Below, one piece after another: positions 23,109 to 34,124 of a stretch of 64,000 nucleotides of DNA. Location: the NCBI GenBank assembly GCA_038380435.1, contig JAWZYU010000001.1, positions 17,402,001 through 17,466,000 of the forward strand, given 5' to 3'. This DNA comes from Ryuthela nishihirai (lineage: Eukaryota; Arthropoda; Arachnida; Araneae; Heptathelidae). The position numbers and the translations under genes are program-made. Each line of letters begins with the position of its first letter. The stretch's first letter is position 1. A model generated the notes under the pieces. The model was not told the DNA's origin. It saw only the letters and a program-made list of their open reading frames with translations, and did no database searches.

Positions 23109-23211
23109 GTAAAAGAGCAACGTTGTTTGTTTTTCTGCCGAGATCTAATGCTTTTAAAAAATAATACATTCCATCTTGCTTAATTATCATTTTGCTTTAG
23201 CAAGTAACGAC

Positions 23212-23400
23212 TACGCGTAAACGCAGTACACTGCAGGTAAATTGACTACGCGTGTGAAGGCAATGAGACGGTATAAATAACACCTGATACTGAGCGCTGA
23301 AGAACGTAGTTGTTTGATGTATCCTCTCTGGTGATAGTGATATGACATTATGAGATATGTGAGTCAGAGATACTGTCATGCCCACATTTCTCGAAATGTG
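23212..23400 (+). mobile_element. Fragment of the Tc1-like family
   Basis: GCAGGTAAA, TGTGAAGG and GGTATAAATAACACCTGATA match the minus-strand right end of the element at 17947-19854. Only the 5' region with the TATAAATA motif is kept, followed by unmatched sequence. Confidence 0.7.
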
Positions 23401-23509
23401 GGCACCACATTATTGTCCTCGCTGGAGTGTTAAAATCTGTGTCAATAAATGTATTGAAATGGAAATGTTTTTAGTTCTGTGATAATTACTCAGATCCTCT
23501 TTATTTTGA

Positions 23510-23874
23510 GGGCAGGGGTGGCTCAGTTGGTAGCGCGCCAGGCTCGTAATCTGTAGTTCCCAGGTTCGAGTCCCAGCTAGGTCAGCGTTGAGATTTATCT
23601 TCGCAAAATTCCCCGCCCTGCCCACGGTCAGTAGGGGACACCGATGGGCTTGTAAAGGCCGCCGTCCGTCGGATGGGACGTTAAGCCGTGGCCCCGTGTG
23701 TGGGATAGCCATACCCTGTGCACGTTAAAGAACACGCTGGATGGCCTTGACGGGAGGCTACCATCTGTCTCCCAACAGCTGTTCCAGTGGGTCCCCTCCC
23801 CCAACCTTCTCTGAGCCTACGGGGTCCATGTGACCTGGCCATTTAGCCCATGGTGTGCAAAAAAGTGCCGCTCA
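23510..23874 (+). mobile_element. SINE-A lacking its last bases
   Basis: Head and body are complete, but the copy stops at AAGTGCCGCTCA without the CAACCCAACC end. No clear TSD was found. Confidence 0.88.
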
Positions 23875-24920
23875 TGCTGGGAAAATTAGCATTTTCATCA
23901 TGACTTGCAAATGAGATATTTCATTGCGATTTTGTTTTTATTAGGATCAGTTCCTTTTTTATTTCCTTTTTTATTTGAATCCTTTGAATGCGATTTGGAA
24001 AGTCATTGAGCTTTCTGAATATTTGAAGAAGGTTTTTCATCCCTGAGACGTAAAATTCTAAGAAAACAATTATATTCGTTTATCCTTTTCTATAACTCTG
24101 TTTACTTTATGGAGACAGCAAATAATATTCGTATCCATTCAAACAGAGTTGCCAATAAAAAAGCCTGAAACTCGGATTACAACTTTTCGATCCACATAAA
24201 ATGTTCAGTAATGTGTGCATTAATTAAGTGAAAAAATGACACCGAGATGAAAAATTAGAAAATTATGCGGTTTTATTCAACTTAAGATTTACATTTCCGG
24301 AATCTAATGACTTTCAACGGACATGCTTTACTACGCATTTGCAACAAATATCGTGTTTTTTTTTTTTTAAAAACGTATTATTTTATTACGAACATCCATA
24401 ATTCTACTGATCACCATACCGAAAAGCATCAATGATCTTAAATGCTGTTTCTCTCGTATATAAAAGCAGAAAAGCAAAAAACTCAGTTCCTCTGTTCACT
24501 GTGAGAAGAAACCGAACTTCCTTTAAAAACATCCGGACACAAAAGATACTTCGGTTCGTACTCAATTTTGCATTGCTAATTTCAATGATAGACACTCTGC
24601 GAATTGGGTTATGCTGCATGAGAGAAAAGTTCTCATTTCCATTGAGTCACTGCTCCTAATTACGACACTTGAAGCCAGGGACAAGCCTCTGACTCCCACA
24701 GGACCCTTTTGGCATCTTTCATTCATTGTCGCAATGGCTCTCAAACGAGTTCACGGATCATTTGTATTCCTGATAAAGTAACTCTTTTTGTTTCAAAAAT
24801 ACGTCTCAAGGTCAAAAATGAACTAATCGGCGTCTTAAAGTAGAAATGGCAACAACAATCGCCCTAGCTACACGTAACAACCACTCAATGATTCATAAGC
24901 ACAATTTGTTAACTATTATC
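23875..24920. other. AT-rich spacer
   Basis: No repeat recognised. Part (24430-24620) carries a promoter-like motif pair described separately. Confidence 0.45.
24457..24488 (+). promoter_or_regulatory. Possible core promoter: TATA box and initiator
   Basis: TATATAAAAG at 24457-24466 is followed 26 bp later by an arthropod-style initiator TCAGTT (A at 24485). The spacing fits, but no gene is recognised downstream, so this may be chance. Confidence 0.22.
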
Positions 24921-25545
24921 AGTCCGTCGGATGTATCGTTAAGTCATGGCTCCCATGTACAAAAAAGTAATACCTCGTGCTCATTAAGGAACACACTGGA
25001 TGGGTGGAGCGGGGGTGGCTCAGTCGGTAGCGCGCCAGGCTCGTAATCTGTAGTTCCCAGGTTCGAGTCCCAGCTGCGTCAGCGTTGAGATTTATCTCCG
25101 CAAGATTCCCTGCCCTGTTCAACGGTCAGTAGGGGACACCGATGGGCTTGGAAAGGCCGCCGTCCGTCGGATGGGACGTTAAGCCGTGGCCCCGTGTGCG
25201 GGAGAGCCATACCCTATGCACGTTAAAGAACACGCTGGATGGCCCTGACGGGAGACTACCATCTGTCTCCCAACAGCTGTTCCAGTGGGTCCCCTCCCCC
25301 AACCTTCTCTGAGCCTTCGGGGTCCATGTGACCTGGCCATTTAGCCCATGGTGTGCAAAAAAGTGCCGCTCAGAGATAAAACAACCCAAACAACAACACT
25401 GGATGGGTTTGACGGGATGCTACCATCTGTAACCTGTCCGTTAAATATTCTTCCCCAATCTTCCCTGAACCTTTGGGTCCTTGTGACTTGCTAATTTAGC
25501 CCATAGTGTGCAAAAAAAATGCCGCCCAGATTTATAACAAACCAA
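24921..25545 (+). mobile_element. Old SINE-A split by a young SINE-A
   Basis: Decayed body (GTCGGATGTATCGTTAAG, then CATTAAGGAACACACTGG) reaches 25005. It resumes at 25396 with ACACTGGATGGGTTTGACGG and ends near TGCCGCCCAG. Confidence 0.75.
25006..25395 (+). mobile_element. Young SINE-A nested in an old SINE-A
   Basis: Perfect 13-bp TSD ACACTGGATGGGT (24993-25005, 25396-25408). Confidence 0.93.
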
Positions 25546-25754
25546 CCTATACGTTATTGTTTTTTGCTGCTCTGCACATTCCGCGTTACAGATAATCTGC
25601 GTTTACACAAATAAACCAAAATGCGACACAGTTATTGGTCCATAATCAACTTTTCGTAATTGATAACTTTCTCTTTTGCGCATATCGTATAAGGACACAT
25701 TCATGACTACTTGGGTTCAATAAATGGATTTTTTTTATTATTATTATTATTATT

Positions 25755-26245
25755 TCCCGTGGCCGAGGTGGCGGGGGTGGCTCAGTCGGTAGCGTGCCAG
25801 GCTCGTAATATGTAGTTCCGATGTTCGAGTCCTAGCTGGGTCAGCGTTGAGATTTATCTCCGCAAAATTCGCCACCCTGCCCACGGTCAGTAGGGGACAC
25901 CGATGGGCTTGGAAAGGCCGCCGTCCGTCGGATGGGACGTTAAGCCGTGACCCCGTGTGCGGGAGAGCCATACCCTCTGCACGTTAAAGAACACGCTGGA
26001 TGGCGTTGACGGGAGGCTACCATCTGTCTCCCAACAGCTGTTCCAGTGGGTCCCCTCCCCCAACCTTCTCTGAACCTTCGGGGTCAATATGACCTGGCCA
26101 TTTAGCCCATGGTGTGCAAAAAAGTGCCGCTCAGAGGTAACACAACACAACTCACACCTTCTACTATATCATATAAACTGACAGGCTCCTGTCAGACCTC
26201 TATGGCATCCAGCTGCTTGAGGGGGGTGCTTTTTTTTATTTAATT
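25755..26245 (+). mobile_element. SINE-B remnant split by SINE-A
   Basis: Only CCCGTGGCCGAG of the head remains at 25757-25768. The tail half resumes after the SINE-A with CACCTTCTACTATATCATAT and AGCTGCTTGAGGGGGG. The middle is missing, so a deletion accompanied or followed the insertion. Confidence 0.65.
25768..26152 (+). mobile_element. SINE-A, full length
   Basis: Head, body and a slightly diverged CACAACACAAC end. No clean TSD because the host SINE-B is deleted around it. Confidence 0.88.
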
Positions 26246-26782
26246 ATTTCGATTATCGACTCTCCCTAAAACAGATAATCTCTCTGGTGTCAAAAACGAT
26301 TTTTTTTTAAAAGCAGCAATGCAGAGCTTCTAAAGAACATTTCTTTCGTCATCAAACTGCGCTCTTTTAAACAAAATGTGTCGCTTTCCTCCCGATAGCG
26401 GAACTGGAGCATCTCTTGGCCGTGTTTGAGCAAATCGTTACGCTAATGTGAAGGATTTCCTTTCTGGCGTCAACCAAAGTACTTTTCAGTCACAACTGAT
26501 CTCTTTAAATCCCCACCAAAGCCCGCGGCAAACCACACGCTAATCCCTATGAACTTGCAAGAGGATGGCTGAGGCTTTAGATGCCTTTAAAACCCCTCTA
26601 GGTGTTGCAGTCCGCAAAACACTCCATCGATTTATGAACCATCTGCTGGTTTCACTTCTTTCCTTTTTTGTATTTATTTTCCGTAAGAATTTAAATGCAA
26701 TAAATTTAAATGAGTATGCGTTGTTTTGATTTTTGATCGTGTTTTGTAACAAAATTAATTATCTAAATTTTATTCTGAAGTA
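26246..26782. other. Spacer
   Basis: No recognised repeat or gene. Confidence 0.45.
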
Positions 26783-27044
26783 GGAACGAAGTTTGAGTGG
26801 AAGCAATTAAGACCTAGAGACTGCGCAGTTGAGACATCTATGATTCTTACAGATGATTCATTTACCTAATTATCAGTTAATTGTCATTCAGCCAATAGTA
26901 TAATCGATCATCAATAGCATTATATATCATTGGATGATTGAATAGTGGCTGATACTTCAATCAGCCAATGATCTATGAAAATCATCGTTTCGTCAACTGC
27001 GCAGTCTCGTTGTCTCAGTTGCTTCCACTACGCTTCGCCGCTGT
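26783..27044. mobile_element. MITE-C, palindromic
   Basis: Right terminus CTTCCACTACGCTTCGCCGC is well kept; the left one (GAACGAAGTTTGAGTGGAAG) is diverged. The 9-bp TSD is TCTGAAGTA (26774-26782, 27045-27053). Confidence 0.85.
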
Positions 27045-27479
27045 TCTGAAGTATTTAATAAAGTTAAATTATACTAATGTGAACATTATTTTTAAAAATT
27101 TGAAAAAAGTATTTAATGAAGCTATATCATGAGGCAAGTTTTATTGCATCCCCGATCTGTTTGATTGCAGTATTACCAGAGGGACATGCAGGAAAATCGT
27201 CGGGAGCCATAGTTCTTCAAGAAAATTGTACACTGCGAATGAAAATATTTTTTTTATTTTGTTTTTCAATATTTAATGGAGAAGTTACAGAGAAATGTTA
27301 ACTTTTCTCTTTTGCTTCTTTCTGCCTTTTTCGCTTCAAGTACGATATAAAAAAGATGAGTTTTCAACTTCGATCAGAAAACAATTCTCTCTGTCGTCTT
27401 CGAAGGCGGAATTTTCTGGGAAAGCGCCAATTCTTCTGCTAGCTAAGCCAAAAGAGAAGCTCTAAAACCAGTAGAATTT
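27045..27479. other. AT-rich spacer
   Basis: No recognised feature. An open frame at 27116-27301 is AT-biased and unmatched. Confidence 0.4.
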
Positions 27480-27550
27480 TGTTGTTTGACTCCTGAGAGG
27501 CATCGTATTTACAAACAGCGGGCTAAACGGCCATAGCACAAGGACCACAA
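27480..27550 (-). mobile_element. Old SINE-A tail fragment
   Basis: Diverged tail complement TTGTTTGACTCCTGAGAGG, then CGGGCTAAACGGCCATAGC. Confidence 0.55.
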
Positions 27551-27602
27551 ACTGTCACAAACTGTCAAAAAAAGGACCACAAACTCTCACATTTGGGTTG
27601 TT

Positions 27603-27770
27603 TTATCCTGGGTTCGAGCCCCGAGTAAGGTATGGATGTTCGTGTCGTTTTTCTGCTGAGGTTCTGCCATCCTCTCAGACCTTCTATTATGGCATATAAA
27701 CTGACAGGCTCCTGTCAGACCTCTGTGGCAAGCAGCTGCTTGAGGGGGTATTTATTTATTTTTATTTTAT
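27603..27770 (+). mobile_element. 5'-truncated SINE-B
   Basis: Starts at the B-box (GGGTTCGAGCCCCGAG) without the A-box, continues to CAGCTGCTTGAGGGGG and a T-rich tail. Confidence 0.8.
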
Positions 27771-28025
27771 CTCTGAAAAGCACAACGGACCAAACGGCCA
27801 AGCCAAATTGCCCCAGAGAATTATGGGGAAGGGGATCTACAGGACAGCAATTAATAGGCAGATGGAAGCCCCCCCTGTCGAAGCCATCCAGCGTGTTCTT
27901 TAACGTGCATGGAGTGTGGCTCTCCTGCACATGTGGCCTCTGTTTTACGCCCCATCCAATGGACGGGCCTCTTTCAAAACCGATCGATGTTCTATTTCTG
28001 ATAGAGGGCAGGGAAAGTGAGGTTT
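27771..28025 (-). mobile_element. Old SINE-A body
   Basis: Diverged complement of tail and body (GGACCAAACGGCCAAGCC, CATCCAGCGTGTTCTTTAAC, CGCCCCATCCAATGGACGG). A further weak piece lies at about 28125-28235. Confidence 0.7.
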
Positions 28026-28377
28026 GAAGACGCAGAGAAGTTTGAAGAATGGAATAAACCTGCCTACACATACTTTAGCTTTTGCACATCAAGAGGTTTC
28101 TGGAAGCAGATGTATAACACTTTTTGAAGACTATTCACCGAGTTCTCTAACGTACACCGGATGCAACGCTTCTTGACACAGGTCACGTTTTAACGTCCCA
28201 CACAAGAGAAAGCGATTTTTCCAAACCCATTCCAGAAAAGTTATCACTTCAACTGTACTGATCATCTTTTGTTTTTTCAAACAGATGTAGCAACTAGCAC
28301 GCTACTAGATTTCACTTTTAACTAAGATAAAAGAGATTAATTTTTGCCCTTGTTCATTTCATGAAAACTGATAACAA

Positions 28378-28456
28378 CGCTGACCCAGTTGGGACTCGAA
28401 CCTGGGAACTACAGATTACGAGCCTGGCGCGCTACCGACTGAGCCACCCCCGCCCC
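28378..28456 (-). mobile_element. Solo SINE-A head (tRNA-like part only)
   Basis: Complement of head only: CTGACCCAGTTGGGACTCG to CTGAGCCACCCCCGCCCC. No body follows on the left. It is not a tRNA gene because the acceptor arms do not pair. Confidence 0.75.
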
Positions 28457-28486
28457 ACTCATTTTCTAAGTCTTCTTCATGTTGGG

Positions 28487-28862
28487 GTGTGAGCAAGGGT
28501 GGTAAGCCGGTAGCATTCCAAGCTCGTAACTTGATGTTCCCAGGTTCGTGTCCCAACTGTATTTGCGATGAAATTTATCTCCGCTGACACCCGTTCTGCC
28601 CTCGGTGAAAAAGGAGACCACCGGTGAGCTTGGAAAGGAAGCCGTTCGTCTGATGAAATGTTAAGTCGTGGCCAGGAGAGCCATACCTTGTATATGTTAA
28701 AGAACACTCTGGATGGCATTGAAGGGATGCCTCATGACAACAGTCTAATGGATTCCCTTTCCAACCTTTCTCTGAAAGCCATATAACGTTGGCGTTCTTG
28801 TAACCTGGTTGTTTATTTCATTGTGTGCATCAACTCGCCACTCAGAGGTAAAAGAACTCATC
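28487..28862 (+). mobile_element. Old SINE-A, nearly full length
   Basis: Decayed head (AAGGGTGGTAAGCCGGTAGC), body (GTTAAAGAACACTCTGGATG) and tail (CGCCACTCAGAGGTAAAAG) are all recognisable. Confidence 0.75.
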
Positions 28863-28961
28863 TCAATGTTGTCTTGTGTTACTTTTCTAATTATTCTTAA
28901 TTCTATCAACATCATTGAATACTCATCCCCAAGATCAATCAATGGTGTAAACCAATTAAGT

Positions 28962-29365
28962 CCACGCCAAATGTTTGGAGGGAAAAGTAATGATAACTCT
29001 TCCCATCATTACTTCATTCACAGGTTTCCACTTTCCAATCACAATTAAATCCCGCCAAAAGTGTGGCGGCAAACGTATGTCGATCGATAACCTCGTTCAC
29101 AGCTTTCCACTCATACTACCCATTTCCAAGGTAGGTGACAGCAACACACAAGAAATCTGGACGCTTTTCGAGGGATCACTCCCGACCCACGGTAGCTGGG
29201 AACTCCATCGGTGACCCCAAGAGGGTCAGAATTACGTGGGGCCATCCCACCAAATTTAGGACTGATAGTCGAAATAGCCTCCGAACCACGGAGAAACTAC
29301 CAATTTCTGCCACCGATGAGGTCACACACGTCCGCCCGCCTGAAATTACGCCTATTATAGTATAA
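28962..29365. other. GC-richer unexplained segment with an imperfect repeat
   Basis: Two related units of about 75-80 bp (28962-29035 and 29052-29125) share GCCAAA, TCACAG and TTTCCACT. The following part (29110-29365) is more GC-rich than its surroundings and has an open plus-strand frame. I recognise no family. Confidence 0.35.
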
Positions 29366-29424
29366 TCTGATAGGCAGAAATTAAACTTTTTTTTTTAATT
29401 ATCTTCCTCTTGCTTTCCGCTCAG

Positions 29425-29976
29425 GGGCGGGGGTAGCTCAGTCGGTAGCACGCCAGGCTCGTAATCTGTAGTTCCCAGGTTCGAGTCCCAGCTGGGTCAG
29501 CGTTGAGATTTATCTCCGCAAAATTCCCCGCCCTGCCCAGGTCAGTAGGGGACACCGATGGGCTTGGAAAGGCCGCCGTCCGTCGGATGGGACGTTAAGC
29601 CGTGGCCCCGTGTGCGGGAAGACATATCCTGTGCACGTTAAAGAACACGCTGGATGGCCTTGACGGGAGGCTACCATCTGTCTTCCAACAGCTGTTCCAC
29701 TGGGTCCCCTCCCCCAACCTTCTCTGAGCCTTCGGAGTCCATGTGATCTGGCCATTTAGCCCATGGTGTGCAAAAAAGTGCCGCTCAGAGGTAAAATAAC
29801 CCAACGTTAAAGAACAGGCTGGATGGCCTTGACGGGAGGCACCATCCGTCTCCCAACAGCTATTCCAGTGGATCCCCTCCCCCAACCTTCTCTGAGCCTT
29901 CGGGGTCCTTGTGACCTGGCCATTTAGCCCATGGTGCAAAAAAAGTGCCGCTCAGAGGTAAAACAACCCAACCCAA
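29425..29976 (+). mobile_element. SINE-A with a duplicated 3' half
   Basis: The first full unit ends near 29805. A second partial unit starts at CGTTAAAGAACAGGCTGG and ends with CAACCCAACCC. One TSD, CTTTCCGCTCAG / CTTTCCGTTCAG (29413-29424, 29977-29988), encloses both, so they behave as one insertion. Confidence 0.85.
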
Positions 29977-29988
29977 CTTTCCGTTCAG

Positions 29989-30378
29989 CTGTGCGTGGTT
30001 ATTAAACCTATGTTCCATTATATCTGTACAACGCTCTATTACCGAACGTAAGGTTTATGTCCCAAATCAAAATATCTGACTCATAGGCTATATAATCAAT
30101 AATAATTTCTTCCCCTCCCCATCCTTTCTTTCCCCGTAAAAAGGTGGGGGGGGGGCATTCATAAACGATTGTTCTGCTATATCTTTCGAACACTACACAA
30201 CCTAGAGAATTTTGAGTCAAATGAAAGCTTCCGACATGGAGAGTGTCATTGGTTGTAAAAAATCACTTCCATGTTTCCTTTCCATCAAAAAATTACTTAA
30301 ATTATAAACAATCATTGGAAGATATAGGCGGACGATTATCCGCCTATGTGTACCAATTGCGATAGCAGTCATAGTCCT
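29989..30378. other. Spacer
   Basis: No recognised gene or repeat; a G run occurs near 30146. Confidence 0.45.
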
Positions 30379-30705
30379 TCATTGAGATTTTTTTCACTAG
30401 TCCCTGTTCTACCCACGGCTAGAAACGAGACATCGATGGGCTTCGAAAAACAGCCTTCCTGCAGATGGGAACAGTTAAGCGTGTGCAGGAGACACCCATT
30501 TAAGCAGGAGACCCATATCCATTGTACATAAAGGAACACGCTGGAGGGATTGCCTTAACTGGAAGTTTCCTTTCAATCTGTCTCCTAACAACTGTTCAAC
30601 GAATATCCTTCCCCAACCTTCTCTCAGCACTTGGGTCCTTGTGACCTTGCCATTTAAGCCACTGTGTGCAGGAACGTGCCCCTCAAAGGAGAGGCAACAC
30701 AAACA
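30379..30705 (+). mobile_element. Old SINE-A, headless
   Basis: Diverged body (CATCGATGGGCTTCGAAAAA, TCTGTCTCCTAACAACTG) and tail (TGCCATTTAAGCCACTGTG). Confidence 0.65.
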
Positions 30706-30790
30706 GCATAAATTTAATAAAGATTGTTATAAGAATTAATAATGTCCTATTTTTTTTTTGTATATCAAGATAAGGAAACTGTGTTCAAGG

Positions 30791-30932
30791 TACAGTCGCT
30801 CAAAGAAGTATCCGAATGCTATGGTTGATTACAGAATTCAGAAAAAATATCTGGCAACGATTTTTTTAGAAATTAGTGATCTGGCAACCTTCGTGTCACG
30901 TGACACGAAGGTTGCCAGATTACTAATTTCTT
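30791..30932 (+). mobile_element. MITE-T, half element
   Basis: Left arm CAGTCGCTCAAAGAAGTATC through the centre TCACGTGACACGAAGG and the start of the right arm, then breaks off after ACTAATTTCT. Confidence 0.8.
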
Positions 30933-31059
30933 CATTTTCGCATTGAAAGTACAAAATATAATCTTTTATTACGATGTATAAAAAATGATATGCTAAAAAC
31001 TATTTTATAATACATACTGTATATTGTGTTCTTTTTTTTTTGGTTATTTAATGGTTAGT

Positions 31060-31117
31060 TATATAATGTTAATGTGTATACATACATATATATATGTATG
31101 CACATTAACATTATATA
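31060..31117. repeat. Near-perfect 58-bp palindrome
   Basis: TATATAATGTTAATGTG is mirrored as CACATTAACATTATATA around an (AT)n centre. It could fold as a hairpin. I found no flanking TSD. Confidence 0.7.
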
Positions 31118-31150
31118 TTTAAAATAACCCGTTTTTACTATCCTCTAATG

Positions 31151-31380
31151 CAAGGGTTCTCAACGTGGTGTATGCGGTAAAAGTTTTTTGGGGTACGCCG
31201 TGAGATTTCAAAAGTCGCCAGATGTAACTTAAGTACAAAATTTAATGTATATTTATATATGTTTTATTTTATTCCTATTGTTATACCATAACTGTAATTT
31301 TATCTATCCATACAAGGAGTACGCCAGTTACATACACATTTCCAGGGAGTACGTGAAGCATAAAAGTTTGAGAACCACTG
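31151..31380. mobile_element. hAT-like MITE, 230 bp
   Basis: Ends CAAGGGTTCTCAACG and complement CAGTGGTTCTCAAACTT form imperfect inverted repeats. They are flanked by a perfect 8-bp TSD CTCTAATG (31143-31150, 31381-31388). Terminal sequence and 8-bp TSD are those of hAT elements. No coding capacity. Confidence 0.88.
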
Positions 31381-31517
31381 CTCTAATGCAATTATTTCAC
31401 AAAACTATTATTCGAAATATGTAAAACTTTCATTGGGAAAGTTTCACAAGCGAAACAAATTAAATGTCTAATCTCAAATTTTATGAAATGCAAATTGGAA
31501 TAATAAATTGAAGTGTA

Positions 31518-31745
31518 CAGTCGCTCAAAAAAGTATCCGAACGCTATGGTTGATTACAGAATTCAAAAAAAATATCTGGCAACCATTTTCTTTAGAAATT
31601 AGTGATCTGGCAACCTTCGTGTCACGTTGCCAGATCACTAATTTCTAAAGAAAATGGTTGCCAGATATTTTTTTTTGAATTGTGTAATCAACCATAGCAT
31701 TCGGATACTATTTTGATAGTGTTCGTATACTATTTTGAGCGACTG
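31518..31745. mobile_element. MITE-T, complete
   Basis: Best single copy of the family. CAGTCGCTCAAAAAAGTATC is mirrored by TTTTGAGCGACTG, with TA on both sides (31516-31517, 31746-31747) and palindromic arms. An extra GATACTATTTTGATAGTGTT near the right end looks like a local duplication of the terminus. Confidence 0.9.
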
Positions 31746-31936
31746 TACAAAGATGATCGTAAGAAGCAAACTCTGAGAGTTGAATCATTTATTAATATGC
31801 AATTAATGCATAAAGTAAAATACTTTAAATACGATTTATAAATTTCCACGAGGCAAGATATAATTTATGCTCATAATATATGAACACCATCACTCATTAT
31901 ATGTCGTTTACATATCAACATCCATACATCTAAAAT

Positions 31937-32323
31937 TAGGGGCGGGGGTGGCTCAGTCGGTAGCGCGCCAGGCTCGTAATCTGTAGTTCCCAGGTTCGAG
32001 TCCCAGCTGGGTCAGCATTGAGATTTATCTCCGCAAAATTCCCCGCCCTGCCCACGGTCAGTAGGGGACACCGATGGGCTTGGAAAGGCCGCCGTCCGCC
32101 GGATGGGACGTTAAGCCGTGGCCCCGAGTGCGCGAGAGCCATACCCTGTGCACGTTAAAGAACACGCTGGATGGCCTTGACGCGAGGCTACCATCTGTCT
32201 CCCAACAGCTGTTCCAGTGTGTCCCCTCTCCCAACCTTCTCTGAGCCTTCGGGGTCCATGTGACCTGGCCATTTAGCCCATGGTGTGCAAAAAAGTGCCG
32301 CTCAGAGGTAAAACAACCCAACC
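31937..32323 (+). mobile_element. SINE-A, full length
   Basis: Perfect 12-bp TSD CATCTAAAATTA (31925-31936, 32324-32335). Confidence 0.94.
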
Positions 32324-32335
32324 CATCTAAAATTA

Positions 32336-32694
32336 TGAAGTACTGTATAGCTAAAAACGCACAGGTAAAGCAATAGATGCAATGCAGAAAAAGGGCTGTC
32401 CCTTTAACCAATTTTTAGCTTTGAATTAAGTTTTGATATCATTTCAGTGGATAGGCAACGTTCGCTAGGTAATGACTTAAAAACGTGACATTATTCAAAA
32501 TTTCTGACAGGAGTACGTAGTTATTCTTGGAGCTTGGGATTTCCTAGTAAAGAGATTTTGTGTAGGTTAACTACTCAAAAACACTAAGTGATGCAAAAAT
32601 CATATTGCTTGCGCACAGACTGGGCACTGGCTTATTGAGGAAACAATTACTTTGCACTCTTAAAACGTCAACATTTTTATTAACTAGCACGTTA
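32336..32694. other. Spacer
   Basis: No recognised feature. Confidence 0.45.
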
Positions 32695-32706
32695 CTTTCA
32701 TCACTG

Positions 32707-33097
32707 AGGCGGGGGTGGCTCAGTCGGTAGCGCGTCAGGCTCGTAATCTGTAGTTCCCTGGTTCGAGTCCCAGCTGGGTCAGCGTTGAGATTTATCTCCG
32801 CAAAATTTCCCCGCCCTGCCCACGGTCAGTAGGGGACACCGATGGGCTTGGAAAGGCCGCCTTCCGTCGGATGGGACGTTAAGCCGTGGCCCCGTGTGTT
32901 AAGTCGCGGGAGAGCCATACTCTGTGCACGTTAAAGAACACGCTGGATGCCCTTGACGGGAGGCTACCATCTGTCTCCCAACAGCTGTTTCAGTGGGTCC
33001 CCTCCCCCAACCTTCTCTGAGGCTTAGGGCTCCATGTGACCTGACCATTTTGTCCATGGTGTGCAAAAAAGTGCCGCTCAGAGGTAAAACAACCCAA
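32707..33097 (+). mobile_element. SINE-A, full length
   Basis: Perfect 12-bp TSD CTTTCATCACTG (32695-32706, 33098-33109). A local insertion, TTAAGTCG, sits after CCCCGTGTG. Confidence 0.93.
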
Positions 33098-33109
33098 CTT
33101 TCATCACTG

Positions 33110-34112
33110 TGTAAAATACCAACTGTAGTTCTTCTTTTTAAATGAGGATATCTCTTCCTGTAATCTCTGCAAAGATAAGCTGACATTGTTATGAAGGAAG
33201 CATTTTTCATTCCACGCACTCTATGATTTGTGCTGGTTGACCGTGTTTTATATTTAGCCACAGATCGACAGCAAAGAAGGCGATACCGTTGCTACAGAAT
33301 TTTCCCCCCCGTTCTTCCTTTAATGGCTTTGTGCGTATTGAGCGCGAAGTTAATTCTGAAAGATTAGAAGCTTCGTTAGCGTGAATGAAAGAGAGATGCG
33401 GTGGAGACAAATGTCAATCCGACCGAGTAGAGGGGATAATGACAATCCAGTAATGCTAAAAGACTAATGGCAAGGCTTCCCTCTCTTTCTATGTTATCAG
33501 AATGTCGAGGAGGAAGCAGAAAAAAAAATCTCTTTCCTGCTTGACCACTGAATGAGAACAGAAAAAAAATTCTCTTTAATGAGGAACCTAATGAGCCGTT
33601 ACCTTTAGATCGTTTCCTATTGATTCTGCCCGAGGAATTTCATTTCATTGACGATGCATTCCTAAAATAAATGGACGCTTTTAGCACTGAAAGCAGCTAT
33701 TGAACATGTTCAGGAATTTTTTTTTCTGCTATGTCAAGTAATTTGTCTTTTCTTGCGTGTTACTCCCACTTTGGTTTAGAGCGTCGGAAGCATCTTACTA
33801 GATTTACAAATATACAGCGAGATATCGTTAGTGCATAAATAATCGATATGCTAGAGTTCCTCGTAAGTCTTGTCAAACTTTGCTTAATTTTTGTAACAGT
33901 TTACGACAGTTATGAAAATAGAGACTCAATCCGGATTATTGTTAAAATTAGTAATGATCAGGGAATGAAATATCTTCAGGAACGTTTTTTGAGACTAAAA
34001 TGAAAACTTTTACGTTGTCTTAAAAAAGATTTGCGAGATGTATATGAAATTGTATTGTGAGCTTTCAGTTTTAAAATCACCGCTTTTGAAGATTAAAGAG
34101 GAACATGCGACT
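33110..34112. other. AT-rich spacer
   Basis: About 1 kb without recognised repeats or convincing coding frames. Confidence 0.5.
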
Positions 34113-34124
34113 CTTCCAGTTGTG

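Noticed and set aside
25126..25389. Recurrent 87-codon ORF (MGCFTSERHFFAHHGLNGQ type) in about 20 places
   Set aside because: It is the antisense reading of the SINE-A body. The frame is broken freely by indels in other copies, with no sign of selection. It will appear as hypothetical proteins in automatic annotation.
30791..30932. Regulatory palindrome (TCACGTGA, E-box-like)
   Set aside because: The CACGTG core is the centre of the MITE-T palindrome and occurs in most copies of that element. There is no evidence of a regulatory role.
31940..32015. tRNA genes (Thr-CGT or Met-like) at each SINE-A head
   Set aside because: A- and B-boxes are present, but the acceptor ends do not pair, the T-stem is imperfect, and each head continues into the SINE body within a TSD.
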